From Echinicola strongylocentroti (GTDB lineage: Bacteria; Bacteroidota; Bacteroidia; Cytophagales; Cyclobacteriaceae), in NCBI RefSeq assembly GCF_003260975.1, contig NZ_CP030041.1, positions 4,715,501-4,779,500 of the forward strand: a DNA stretch of 64,000 bases. The letters run 5' to 3'. The position numbers were made by a program, and so were the translations under genes. Positions 16,385 through 24,391 of this stretch are shown here, piece by piece (position 1 is the first letter of the stretch; each line of letters starts with the position of its first letter). The notes under the pieces are model-generated. The model saw only the letters and a program-made list of their open reading frames with translations, was not told where the DNA came from and did no database searches.

Positions 16385-17404
16385 ATGATCATACAAGTAA
16401 AACAGGACATCACCGAAGCACAAAAGGAGAGCCTGATCAAAGAAATCAATCAAGTAGGGTACAAAATCACGGAAGTGATCACCCAAATGGGAACGTACCT
16501 AGTGGGGATCGGTAGTGCGGAGTTTGATATTCGTAAATTTGGACATCATGAGGGTATTCAGGATATCCATATCGTGTCCGATGCCTATAAATTGGTTTCT
16601 AAAAAGTGGAAAGTAAACCCCACTTCCATTGATTTGGGCGATGGGGTATTCATCAAGGAAGGTGATATGGCCGTGATGGCAGGCCCTTGCTCGATCGAGA
16701 GTGAGGAGCAAATCGTAAAAGTGATCGACCACCTGAAGGCCAATGATATCAAGATCATGCGTGGTGGAGTATATAAGCCTCGAAGCAGTCCATATGCATT
16801 CCGTGGATTGGGGATAGAGGGATTGAAGCTATGGCATGAACTGGCCAGCAAAGCCGGAATCAAGATCATCACAGAAGTGATGCAGGTTTCGCAGATCGAG
16901 GAGATGATGGATTATGTGGACGTATTCCAGGTAGGCGCCAGAAATACACAGAATTTCAACCTGCTGGATGAATTGGGCAAAGTGGATAAGCCGGTAATGA
17001 TCAAGCGCGGGATTTCCGGTACGATCGAGGAGCTGCTACAGTCAGCGGAGTATGTGTTCTCTGGAGGAAATGAGAAGCTGATCCTGTGTGAACGAGGTAT
17101 TAGGACCTATGAAAAAGCCACTAGGAATACCTTGGACCTGAATGCTGTGCCAGTGCTGAAGGACAAGTCTCACCTTCCCGTAGTGGTGGATCCATCCCAT
17201 GGTATTGGTATACGTAAATTTGTTCACCAAATGGCCTTGGCTGGAGTGATGGCCGGGGCAGACGGCATTATCTATGAAGCGCATGAAATCCCGGAAAAGG
17301 CCTATTCAGACGGTCAGCAGACACTGGATTTCTCCCAAAGTACCCAATTGACCAGCCAAATCAGGCAAACTTTCGCAATGAGGAAGACGTTTGATTTGTT
17401 ATAA
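16385..17404 (+). CDS. aroF: 3-deoxy-7-phosphoheptulonate (DAHP) synthase, AroF/KDOPS-like type with N-terminal regulatory domain
   Basis: 339 residues. Residues 1-75 form a ferredoxin-like regulatory domain (MIIQVKQDITEAQKESLIKE); the barrel follows with AVMAGPCSIES, MRGGVYKPRSSPYAFRGLG, ITEVMQVSQIE, QVGARNTQNFNLL, KPVMIKRGISGTIEE, LILCERGIRTYE and PVVVDPSHGIG (metal His). This is the type I-beta form that opens the shikimate pathway, feeding chorismate to TrpE. It lies 124 bp after trpA, so it is probably on the trp transcript or closely coordinated. N-terminal domains of this kind usually carry feedback inhibition. Confidence 0.93.
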   Translation: MIIQVKQDITEAQKESLIKEINQVGYKITEVITQMGTYLVGIGSAEFDIRKFGHHEGIQDIHIVSDAYKLVSKKWKVNPTSIDLGDGVFIKEGDMAVMAGPCSIESEEQIVKVIDHLKANDIKIMRGGVYKPRSSPYAFRGLGIEGLKLWHELASKAGIKIITEVMQVSQIEEMMDYVDVFQVGARNTQNFNLLDELGKVDKPVMIKRGISGTIEELLQSAEYVFSGGNEKLILCERGIRTYEKATRNTLDLNAVPVLKDKSHLPVVVDPSHGIGIRKFVHQMALAGVMAGADGIIYEAHEIPEKAYSDGQQTLDFSQSTQLTSQIRQTFAMRKTFDLL

Positions 17405-17640
17405 ATCTCGATAGGTACCATTATTGAGCGTGGAACGAAAGTGGCGCGAAGCCATCTCGTAAAATCATGAAATATGTGTGTCCGCATGAACACCAGTAAT
17501 CAGAGAAAAAGTAAATAGGTCCTCACAAAAACCAAAAAAATCTCAGAAAAGCCGTATTTCATTCTGGGTGTTCTGTGCGTTCAGTGAGAAATTAAATCTA
17601 CTGGCGAGAAAACGGATACTAAGATTGCGAAACAAGGGAT
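17405..17640. other. Intergenic region after the DAHP synthase gene
   Basis: No ORF. It contains one copy of a dispersed 109-bp repeat (17511-17619) just upstream of the phhA leader promoter. No clear terminator for the aroF transcript was seen. Confidence 0.6.
17511..17619. repeat. Dispersed repeat, copy A
   Basis: About 85% identical to 60976-61084 over its length, with shared strings such as AATCTCAGAAAAGCC and TATTTCATTCTGGGT. Internal complementary ends (CTCAC near the left, GTGAG near the right) allow a hairpin. No ORF. Confidence 0.75.
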
Positions 17641-17671
17641 TTTGATTAGAAGAAGTAACTTGTTATCTTTG
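17641..17671 (+). promoter_or_regulatory. Promoter of the phhA leader transcript
   Basis: TTTG (17641-17644), 19 bases, TATCTTTG (17664-17671): an exact Bacteroidota consensus. The predicted start at about 17677 is only some 4 nt before the leader-peptide ATG, so the leader mRNA may be nearly leaderless. Confidence 0.85.
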
Positions 17672-17680
17672 TGATTCAAG

Positions 17681-17743
17681 ATGAAAAACCTATCCGTAAA
17701 ATATTACAGCTATTACTACCATTTTCTCCCCAAAAAGGATTAG
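17681..17743 (+). CDS. Tyr-rich leader peptide of phenylalanine hydroxylase gene
   Basis: A 20-codon ORF whose middle reads KYYSYYYHF: five Tyr codons among six positions, followed closely by His and Phe. It stands directly behind a consensus promoter and 37 bp before a strong intrinsic terminator upstream of phhA. By direct analogy to the trp leader in this window it is a Tyr-sensing attenuation peptide. If tRNA-Tyr charging falls, ribosomes stall on the Tyr run and the terminator should not form, turning on phhA. Confidence 0.85.
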   Translation: MKNLSVKYYSYYYHFLPKKD

Positions 17744-17780
17744 GTGTAATGCTGTGAGCTTTACTGTAAAAAAATATACA

Positions 17781-17820
17781 AAGGCCTAATCCTACTCGGG
17801 GTTAGGCCTTTTTTATTTTA
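17781..17820 (+). terminator. Attenuator terminator upstream of phhA
   Basis: AAGGCCTAATCC (17781-17792) pairs with GGGTTAGGCCTT (17799-17810) over 12 positions with one G-T wobble, loop 6 nt, followed by TTTTATTTTA. It separates the Tyr-rich leader from phhA. Confidence 0.92.
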
Positions 17821-17871
17821 ACCCATTTTCAGAATATACGTAAATTTAAGTAGTACTAACCCAAATATAAG

Positions 17872-18663
17872 ATGGCAGGTAAACCAGCTGATTGGGTCTT
17901 CCAAGACCCTCGATTAAAAGAAATGCATCAGGATTATGGTGCTTATACCCAAGAGGATTTTGCAGTATGGAAAACCCTTTACGAACGGCAGATTGTGAAC
18001 CTTCCCAAAGCTGCTTCACAGGCCTATCTGGACGGTATCAAGGAGATCAACTTTAGTGCTGACCGCATTGCCGATTTTGCTGAGGTAAATCGGATTTTGA
18101 GCAAGTCTACGGGATGGGGAGTGCAGGTTGTACCGGGATTGATTGACGATGATTTGTTTTTTGGTTTGCTGAAAAACAAGCAGTTTCCCTCTTCGACATG
18201 GCTGCGTAAAATGGAACAGTTGGATTATTTGGAAGAGCCAGACATGTTCCATGATGCCTTTGCGCACATGCCACTGCTCACCAACCAGCCATATGTGGAT
18301 TTTTTACAGAACCTTAGTGGGATTGCCCTTAAGTACATTGACGATAAGTGGGCGATTCACTTGCTGTCGAGGATCTATTGGTTTACCATTGAGTTTGGAT
18401 TGATCCGTGAGAAAGGGGAGTTACGGATTTACGGAGCAGGGATTTTGAGCTCTGCCGGTGAAACCAAATTCAGTCTTTCTGATGATCCTGACCATATCGA
18501 CTATGATGTCAGAAGGATCATGCAGACGGCCTACTGGAAGGATAAGTTTCAGGACAAGTATTTTGTGATAGAAAGTTATGAGCAGCTTTATAATTCCATT
18601 CCGGAGATTGAGAAAGTCCTGGCGGAGGAGCTGATTGCCAGTGAAGGAGCTGAAAACGAGTAA
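17872..18663 (+). CDS. phhA: Phenylalanine 4-monooxygenase (aromatic amino acid hydroxylase)
   Basis: 263 residues, the size of bacterial single-domain phenylalanine hydroxylases. The iron facial triad is visible: H127 and H132 in DMFHDAFAHMP, E174 in WFTIEFGL. RLYGAG-like LRIYGAGILSS and the pterin-side motif TGWGVQVVPGLI are also present. It makes tyrosine from phenylalanine with tetrahydropterin, iron and oxygen. The family is often catabolic, but here the gene sits in an aromatic biosynthesis block behind a Tyr-codon attenuator, which implies an anabolic, tyrosine-supplying role. No pterin carbinolamine dehydratase gene is adjacent. Confidence 0.95.
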   Translation: MAGKPADWVFQDPRLKEMHQDYGAYTQEDFAVWKTLYERQIVNLPKAASQAYLDGIKEINFSADRIADFAEVNRILSKSTGWGVQVVPGLIDDDLFFGLLKNKQFPSSTWLRKMEQLDYLEEPDMFHDAFAHMPLLTNQPYVDFLQNLSGIALKYIDDKWAIHLLSRIYWFTIEFGLIREKGELRIYGAGILSSAGETKFSLSDDPDHIDYDVRRIMQTAYWKDKFQDKYFVIESYEQLYNSIPEIEKVLAEELIASEGAENE

Positions 18664-18682
18664 TAAGGACATGGTGAGAAGT

Positions 18683-18715
18683 TTTGAGTATTAATCTTTC
18701 TGCCAAATAGATTGG
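18683..18715 (+). promoter_or_regulatory. Possible promoter upstream of the his gene cluster
   Basis: TTTG (18683-18686), 21 bases, TAGATTGG (18708-18715; one mismatch to TAnnTTTG). A second -7-like TATTTTTG at 18746-18753 lacks a partner. Either could drive the leader and hisH. Confidence 0.4.
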
Positions 18716-18740
18716 ATAATACCTTCAAAAATAGGATATA

Positions 18741-18815
18741 ATGTTTATTTTTGAGCTGCGAAAATACAGGCGATTCTATGCTTGTACAGTCAGATCAAAA
18801 AGTTCACAAACCTAA
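18741..18815 (+). CDS. Possible leader peptide before hisH
   Basis: A 24-codon ORF beginning MFIFELRKYRRFYACTVR, rich in Arg and aromatic codons and without His codons. It ends 3 bp before a perfect hairpin upstream of hisH, which mimics the trp and phhA attenuators. The absence of His codons argues against classical his attenuation, and a second short ORF (18778-18822) contains one His codon. Weak call. Confidence 0.35.
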   Translation: MFIFELRKYRRFYACTVRSKSSQT

Positions 18816-18818
18816 GCG

Positions 18819-18866
18819 ATAGACCTCAAATTTTCCTTTGGGACTTTGAGGTCTATTTAGCTTTTA
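18819..18866 (+). terminator. Hairpin terminator between phhA and hisH
   Basis: ATAGACCTCAAA (18819-18830) is perfectly complementary to TTTGAGGTCTAT (18845-18856), 12 bp, loop 14 nt, followed by TTAGCTTTT. It could end the phhA transcript, act as an attenuator for the his genes, or both. Confidence 0.75.
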
Positions 18867-18882
18867 AGTAGTAGTAAAGTAA

Positions 18883-19467
18883 ATGGATGTAGCCATTATA
18901 AAATATAATTCCGGGAATGTGCTGTCGGTGCTATATGCCCTAGAGCGTCTCGGGATCAATGCCAAGCTTACCGATGACGTAGAGGAGATCCAGAAAGCCG
19001 ATAAGGTGATTTTTCCCGGTCAGGGAGAAGCCAGTTCGGCCATGCGGTACCTTCGTGAGCGAAAACTTGACCAGCTTATCAAAGAGCTAAAGCAGCCTTT
19101 TTTTGGGATTTGCTTAGGGCAGCAGTTGTTGTGTGAATATTCGGAGGAGAATGATACCGAGTGCTTGGGGATATTCCCTGTGAAAGTGAAGAGGTTTCCG
19201 CCGCAGGATAAAGTGCCCCATGTGGGCTGGAATAGCCTGCAGGATACCAAGGGGCCACTGCTGGAAGGGATCAATGAGCATGATTATGTTTATTATGTCC
19301 ACAGTTATTTTGCTGAAATTCACCCTGAGTTTACCATTGGAAAAACCCATTATATAGAGGGTTTTAGTGCCTTATTGCATAAGGACAACTTCTATGCGAT
19401 GCAGGCCCACCCTGAAAAAAGCAGCCTGTCAGGCCAAAAAATATTAACCAACTTCTTGAATTTGTGA
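18883..19467 (+). CDS. hisH: Imidazole glycerol phosphate synthase, glutaminase subunit
   Basis: 194 residues, class I amidotransferase: nucleophile Cys in [17 protein letters not shown], His-Glu in [11 protein letters not shown], and [11 protein letters not shown]. It delivers ammonia to HisF in the fifth step of histidine synthesis. The stop overlaps the beginning of the hisA region, so hisH-hisA-hisF-hisIE looks like one operon. The earlier genes (hisG, hisD, hisC, hisB) are not in the window. Confidence 0.96.
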   Translation: MDVAIIKYNSGNVLSVLYALERLGINAKLTDDVEEIQKADKVIFPGQGEASSAMRYLRERKLDQLIKELKQPFFGICLGQQLLCEYSEENDTECLGIFPVKVKRFPPQDKVPHVGWNSLQDTKGPLLEGINEHDYVYYVHSYFAEIHPEFTIGKTHYIEGFSALLHKDNFYAMQAHPEKSSLSGQKILTNFLNL

Positions 19468-19469
19468 TC

Positions 19470-20189
19470 ATGGAAATCATTCCAGCAATAGATATTATCG
19501 GGGGCAAATGTGTCCGTTTGACCCAAGGAGATTATGGACAGAAAAAAGAGTACGCAGACAATCCGCTAGAAGTAGCCAAAAAGTTTGAGCAAGCAGGCAT
19601 CAAACGGCTTCATTTGGTGGATTTGGACGGGGCTAAAGCAAAGACCATCGTAAACAAAACTGTGCTGGAAAGCATCACATCCAATACTTCCCTTAAGGTG
19701 GATTTTGGAGGAGGTGTACAATCGGATGAGACCATCCAAATGGCTTTTGATGCGGGTGCCAGTCAAGTGACGGGTGGAAGTATAGCCGTGAAGAACCCAG
19801 TGTTGTTTGAAAGTTGGTTGGTGAAGCATGGATCGGAGAAGATCATTCTGGGAGCAGATGCCAAAAATAGAAAAATCGCCATTAGCGGCTGGGAAGAGAC
19901 CACCGAAGCAGATGTGGTGGACTTCATCAAGGCCTATCATGCCAAAGGAGCCCATTATGTGATCTGCACGGATGTGGCCAAAGACGGTTTGCTTCAAGGA
20001 CCTTCGGTGGATTTGTACAAAGAAATCATTCAAGAGATCCCCGGCATTCAGTTGATTGCCAGCGGTGGTGTTGCAGAGGTGCAGGACTTGGAAGAATTGG
20101 AGAAGATCGGTGTGTATGGAGCCATTGTAGGCAAAGCTTTCTATGAAGGGCGAATTAGCCTTGAGCAATTGGCGGCTTTTGCGGGGTAG
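19470..20189 (+). CDS. hisA: Phosphoribosylformimino-AICAR phosphate isomerase
   Basis: 239 residues from the ATG at 19470, preferred to the GTG at 19464 because the protein then begins [20 protein letters not shown]. Other motifs: [10 protein letters not shown] (catalytic Asp region), [36 protein letters not shown] and [16 protein letters not shown] barrel acting just before HisF/HisH. Confidence 0.96.
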   Translation: MEIIPAIDIIGGKCVRLTQGDYGQKKEYADNPLEVAKKFEQAGIKRLHLVDLDGAKAKTIVNKTVLESITSNTSLKVDFGGGVQSDETIQMAFDAGASQVTGGSIAVKNPVLFESWLVKHGSEKIILGADAKNRKIAISGWEETTEADVVDFIKAYHAKGAHYVICTDVAKDGLLQGPSVDLYKEIIQEIPGIQLIASGGVAEVQDLEELEKIGVYGAIVGKAFYEGRISLEQLAAFAG

Positions 20190-20273
20190 TGATTAGGTTA
20201 TTTAGTTACTAAGTTATAAAAGTTGAATCGACAGAAGCAATGCTTCGTGCTTCCGAATGCTGATTGTAAAAAT

Positions 20274-21029
20274 ATGCTGACAAAAAGAATAATACCTTGC
20301 CTAGATATAAAAGACGGCCGCACGGTAAAAGGGGTGAACTTTGTGGATTTGCGCGATGCGGGAGATCCTGTGGAACTGGCCAAAGTGTATTCGGATGAAG
20401 GAGCCGATGAGCTGGTGTTTTTGGATATCACGGCGACAGTGGATAAGCGCAAGACGCTGGCAGAGCTGGTGACGCGAGTGGCCAAGGCCACCAATATTCC
20501 CTTTACCGTAGGTGGAGGGATCTCTACTGTGGAAGATGTAAAGGTGCTGTTGAATGCCGGTGCGGACAAGATCAGTATCAACTCCGCGGCTGTGAAAAGA
20601 CCAGAAGTCATTGATGAGATGGTTGCTGAGTTTGGTAGCCAATGCATCGTGGTGGCGATCGATACACGAAATGTGGACGGAGTGGATTTCGTACATACCC
20701 ACGGTGGAAGAAAACCTACTACGATCCAAACCCAGGCCTGGGCGAAAGAGGTAGCGGACAGAGGTGCAGGAGAGATACTCTTGACCAGCATGGATCATGA
20801 TGGCACCAAAGCGGGGTTTGCCAATGGGCTGACCAGTGAGATTTCAGCAGCGTTGACCATTCCGGTGATTGCTTCTGGAGGGGCAGGAACCATGCCGCAT
20901 TTCAAGGATGTTTTCACAGGAGGAAAGGCCGATGCTGCTTTGGCGGCCAGTATTTTCCACTTTAAGGAAATCGGGATTCCCGATCTGAAACATTATTTGG
21001 CAGGAGAAGGAGTTACGATGAGGATATAA
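20274..21029 (+). CDS. hisF: Imidazole glycerol phosphate synthase, cyclase subunit
   Basis: 251 residues from the ATG at 20274 ([20 protein letters not shown]); an ATG-less extension upstream is not conserved in the family. Catalytic Asp residues in CLDI and [12 protein letters not shown], plus FTVGGGIST and [13 protein letters not shown]. Joins ammonia from HisH to PRFAR, giving imidazole glycerol phosphate and AICAR. 84 bp after hisA. Confidence 0.97.
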   Translation: MLTKRIIPCLDIKDGRTVKGVNFVDLRDAGDPVELAKVYSDEGADELVFLDITATVDKRKTLAELVTRVAKATNIPFTVGGGISTVEDVKVLLNAGADKISINSAAVKRPEVIDEMVAEFGSQCIVVAIDTRNVDGVDFVHTHGGRKPTTIQTQAWAKEVADRGAGEILLTSMDHDGTKAGFANGLTSEISAALTIPVIASGGAGTMPHFKDVFTGGKADAALAASIFHFKEIGIPDLKHYLAGEGVTMRI

Positions 21030-21050
21030 TGTCCGGTGCCGGATGTATGT

Positions 21051-21159
21051 GGTTGTGCCGAGAGGTGCGCACCGGCACGGTGAAAATTGAGCTTTTAGCT
21101 CAAATAATGAGCCGCAGGCTCAATTTTAGTTATCCCGCGGCACAACCGATGGGATAACT
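21051..21159. repeat. Structured intergenic element between hisF and hisIE
   Basis: Several overlapping inverted repeats: GGTTGTGCCG/CGGCACAACC (21051-21060, 21138-21147), AAAATTGAGC/GCTCAATTTT (21083-21092, 21118-21127), and AGTTATCCC/GGGATAACT (21128-21136, 21151-21159). Two small hairpins (TTGAGC/GCTCAA and TGAGCC/GGCTCA) compete with the second. The stems are mutually exclusive in part. Either a structured repeat element or a regulatory RNA; no T-run follows. Confidence 0.6.
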
Positions 21160-21306
21160 GCGAACAGAGGAATGAAATGCTGATAACGCGGACTGAGCAG
21201 ATGAGCACTGATGATGATATCTGTGAAACCCTGCTTGATCAGCGTCATCTGCATCCTGTTAACTCAATCAATAACGAATAACCGCTTACTCAATAACGAA
21301 CATTCA

Positions 21307-21912
21307 ATGGAAGAATTAAAGATAGATTTTGAAAAAGTAAATGGCTTGGTGCCCGCCATCATCCAAGATGCGAATACCAATAAAGTGCTTATGCTGGGGT
21401 ATATGAACGAGGAAGCGCTTAAGAAAACCCAAGAGGACGGAAAAGTGACCTTCTTCAGCAGGACCAAGCAGCGTCTGTGGACCAAAGGAGAGACATCTGG
21501 AAATTTTATGCATGTCCAATCCATCAAAGTAGATTGTGATAATGATACATTATTGGTGAAAGCCAGTCCTGTCGGACCAGTGTGCCATACCGGATCTGAC
21601 ACTTGCTTTGATGAAGAAAATACCTCCAAGACTGCTTTTATCGACCATTTACGAGGCATCATCAAAGACCGTAAAAACAACCCTTCTGATTCATCTTATA
21701 CGGCTTCGCTATTCGCCAAAGGCATCAATAAAGTAGCCCAAAAAGTTGGCGAAGAGGCAGTGGAAATTGTCATTGAAGCCAAGGATGACAATAAAGACCT
21801 TTTTATGGGAGAAGCAGCGGATTTGCTTTTTCACTATCTAGTGCTCCTTGAAGCAAAAGGCTATGAGCTCGATGAGGTCATGGATGTCCTTGTCAAAAGA
21901 CACAAAGCCTGA
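21307..21912 (+). CDS. hisIE: Bifunctional phosphoribosyl-AMP cyclohydrolase / phosphoribosyl-ATP pyrophosphatase
   Basis: 201 residues from the ATG at 21307. The N-terminal HisI domain has VLMLGYMNEEAL, FFSRTKQRLWTKGETSGN, and the zinc/metal motif VDCDNDTLLVKASPVGPVCHTGSDTCF. The C-terminal HisE domain has SYTASLFAKGINKVAQKVGEEAVE and EAADLLFHYLVLL. Performs steps two and three of histidine synthesis. Separated from hisF by 277 bp containing a strongly structured element. Confidence 0.96.
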   Translation: MEELKIDFEKVNGLVPAIIQDANTNKVLMLGYMNEEALKKTQEDGKVTFFSRTKQRLWTKGETSGNFMHVQSIKVDCDNDTLLVKASPVGPVCHTGSDTCFDEENTSKTAFIDHLRGIIKDRKNNPSDSSYTASLFAKGINKVAQKVGEEAVEIVIEAKDDNKDLFMGEAADLLFHYLVLLEAKGYELDEVMDVLVKRHKA

Positions 21913-21995
21913 TATCAGTAAACCAAATAAAATTGCTTAAGGATTAGCCAAGGGGGGACGAACCCTGTTTTTATTGGTGTATTCGTGTCCATGTT

Positions 21996-22850
21996 TTAGT
22001 AGATGATATTGACAGGTTTGGTGTTTTTATTCTTGTAGGTGATGGCTGTTTTTTGTCCTTCGATGATTTTGACTACGCGCTTTACAGTTACAATGCTGAT
22101 AAATACAGAATCTCCTTTATCTAATTGTGAATGATCACTGTAAAGATCTGCTGGAGAAAAAGTAAACTGATTATTCTTGGCTAGCGTGGGGTAGGTTGAT
22201 TCTGAGTATAAGGTTGGAGTACTTCCATAAACCTCAAAGTTCTCTTTAGGGAGTATTTTTAGGGCAAAGTAGATGCTGTCGGATGGATTTGCTTTAGAGA
22301 ATGAAATAGTGGTATTTTCAGACCGGGATAAGGTATCAGGATATTTATGAATGGTTACCTGTTGAGGGAGGTCATTCATTTGTACGATATATCTTTGTGA
22401 TTTATCGCGCGGGATAAAGCTCCATTGCAATTGTGAAGATTCATCTAAGCTGTTTTCTAGCTGCCACATGTTGCCATTAACGTAGTTGTTGTAATTCATC
22501 TTTTCTTTTCGAAAAACACTCATATTCTTTCCGTTTAAAGTAGCGTTATAGATGAGGATGCCCTGATAATTAGCGCTAAAACGATTGTCATTAATGTGAT
22601 AATAAGGCCACTCTTTGTCTATGGTAATGGCATTTTCGATGAATTCAAATTCATTGTCAGTGTGAATGTCATAATGAGCCATTCTAGGGACCATGATGTC
22701 GGAAGTGTCAGCATTGACATAGGTTAAGGGTAATGAGCGAGGGATAAAACCGCCTTCCAAAGGTTCATATTTAGGAAGAATTAGTTCAGACTCACACGAA
22801 AAAATACTCAAAACAGGTATGAATAAACAAATATAAGTAATTAGTTTCAT
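21996..22850 (-). CDS. Predicted lipoprotein of unknown function
   Basis: 284 residues. Lipoprotein signal MKLITYICLFIPVLSIFSC with Cys at residue 19. The rest is beta-rich and mostly polar, without a motif I can name; Asn and Ser are abundant. It lies 70 bp downstream of the S41 protease gene on the same strand, so the two may be cotranscribed. The lower G+C of this gene compared with its neighbours hints at lineage-specific or acquired sequence. Confidence 0.75.
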   Translation of the reverse strand: MKLITYICLFIPVLSIFSCESELILPKYEPLEGGFIPRSLPLTYVNADTSDIMVPRMAHYDIHTDNEFEFIENAITIDKEWPYYHINDNRFSANYQGILIYNATLNGKNMSVFRKEKMNYNNYVNGNMWQLENSLDESSQLQWSFIPRDKSQRYIVQMNDLPQQVTIHKYPDTLSRSENTTISFSKANPSDSIYFALKILPKENFEVYGSTPTLYSESTYPTLAKNNQFTFSPADLYSDHSQLDKGDSVFISIVTVKRVVKIIEGQKTAITYKNKNTKPVNIIY

Positions 22851-22920
22851 GGTATAAATAATGTATTGTTAATTACTTTAAATGTAATTATTTTGTTCAA
22901 AAAAATAACTTATTACTTTT

Positions 22921-24255
22921 TTAATACACAGGAAATTCTTTTTCCAGTCCCTCAAAATCGTCAATCATCAACCAGGATGGGGGGAGGGGTTGCTTTCGGC
23001 CCAGAGCAGGGAAGCTTCCTGTCTCAATATAGTGGAGGGCTGCCGCTAATCGTGGCTCTGCCGGATCCCCCCAATCGTATGATATGCCGTCTATAGCCTC
23101 ATAATCTACTGGAAACCCATCAAAGTAGGCTGCCGTGCCATTTGCATTGGCGGTCGAGAAGGTGATGGGAACGAGCTCTACGTTACGCTCCTTGAGGTGT
23201 TTGTTAAAGTCTGATATTGGGAAAGCTCCTACAGGCTTGCCATAGGTGTTTTGCCCGACCAATTTGACATCCATATAGGGAGTGAGACAGTTGATCGTGA
23301 GTTCACTGGCAGAGGCAGATCCTCCCGAGGTGATGAAGAAAATGCGGTTGAGTGACAGGTTTCCATTTTTCTTAAAAGAGACATTTTCATTCATTTCCCT
23401 TTTGTTGCGGTTGTGCTGGTCGGTGTACATGATGGAGCCATCTGCGGTAGCAGGGATGATGCTGTTCATGAGCTGCTCGGCCACGCGGACAGAACCTCCG
23501 CCATTATAGCGCAAGTCAATGATCAACTCTGAAATACCCTCTTCTTCCAGCTTGTTCATGGCCTCTTCGACCTCCGTACTTTGGGTGGGTTTAAGGCCTG
23601 CTGTGGCCTTGAAGCTATTGTAGACGAGGTAACCTGTTTTTTTGCCATTGACATCTATGGTGGATTGATGTAATAGGGAGTTTGACTGGTAAGCCGCTTT
23701 GCTATTGGTGCGTGTAGTGGTCGTCCCGTCTGGCAATTCAAATGTGAAGGTGTTGCTGATACCACTTTCTGCAGGGCCCAGTTGGAAGTTATAGCCAGTG
23801 TTGGTTTTGTAATCGTCGATGGGCTTGTCATTGACTCGGGTGATTTTCCAGCCCCTTTTCCAGCCATCCTTACCTGCGGGAGCGTCGTCGTAGACAAATG
23901 TAAGGTAAAGGTTCCCGTCTTCGGCAAGCCCCCAGCCAAAGCCATGGCCAATATTTTGGCCTGTGAAGGCCTGGTCAAAAGCATCTGGTGTCGTCAGGTA
24001 CGACCATCGATCCAATTCTTGGTATTTTAGGGCTTCCAAAAGGTCGTCATACGTCGTGTAGGCATCAAAGTCCACTTTGGAAGGCATCTTGTCGTTCCAG
24101 AAATACCATTCCCCCATACTGGCATAAATTCCCGCTTTTACGATGCCGTCTGTAAAACGAGGATCATCGAGGTCATCATGGCATGATATCATGGTCATGA
24201 TCAACATGACAAGCAGGGGAAGCCTACTAATAGGTGTAAAGGCAGGTTTTTTCAT
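22921..24255 (-). CDS. S41-family (C-terminal processing) peptidase, lipoprotein
   Basis: 444 residues from the ATG at 24255 (MKKPAFTPISRLPLLVMLIM). The lipobox ends at MISC, so the enzyme is a membrane-anchored periplasmic or surface lipoprotein. A PDZ-like region follows (YDDAPAGKDGWKRGWKITRV, NDKPID), then the S41 core: ELIIDLRYNGGGSVRVAEQL, catalytic Ser in FFITSGGSASASEL and catalytic Lys in VGQNTYGKPVGAF. Tail-specific proteases of this group process or degrade exported proteins. Substrate unknown. Confidence 0.93.
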   Translation of the reverse strand: MKKPAFTPISRLPLLVMLIMTMISCHDDLDDPRFTDGIVKAGIYASMGEWYFWNDKMPSKVDFDAYTTYDDLLEALKYQELDRWSYLTTPDAFDQAFTGQNIGHGFGWGLAEDGNLYLTFVYDDAPAGKDGWKRGWKITRVNDKPIDDYKTNTGYNFQLGPAESGISNTFTFELPDGTTTTRTNSKAAYQSNSLLHQSTIDVNGKKTGYLVYNSFKATAGLKPTQSTEVEEAMNKLEEEGISELIIDLRYNGGGSVRVAEQLMNSIIPATADGSIMYTDQHNRNKREMNENVSFKKNGNLSLNRIFFITSGGSASASELTINCLTPYMDVKLVGQNTYGKPVGAFPISDFNKHLKERNVELVPITFSTANANGTAAYFDGFPVDYEAIDGISYDWGDPAEPRLAAALHYIETGSFPALGRKQPLPPSWLMIDDFEGLEKEFPVY

Positions 24256-24391
24256 AAGGGATACATCTTCAGGGATAAACGGAGAAAACTGCTTTTTAGA
24301 TTTATAGTACACTCGGTTTTTCCCGTTTCCAAAAATACTGGATAAATCATTGAAAACTAAAACCTACAGAAAGGTTTTGGTGTTACTACTA

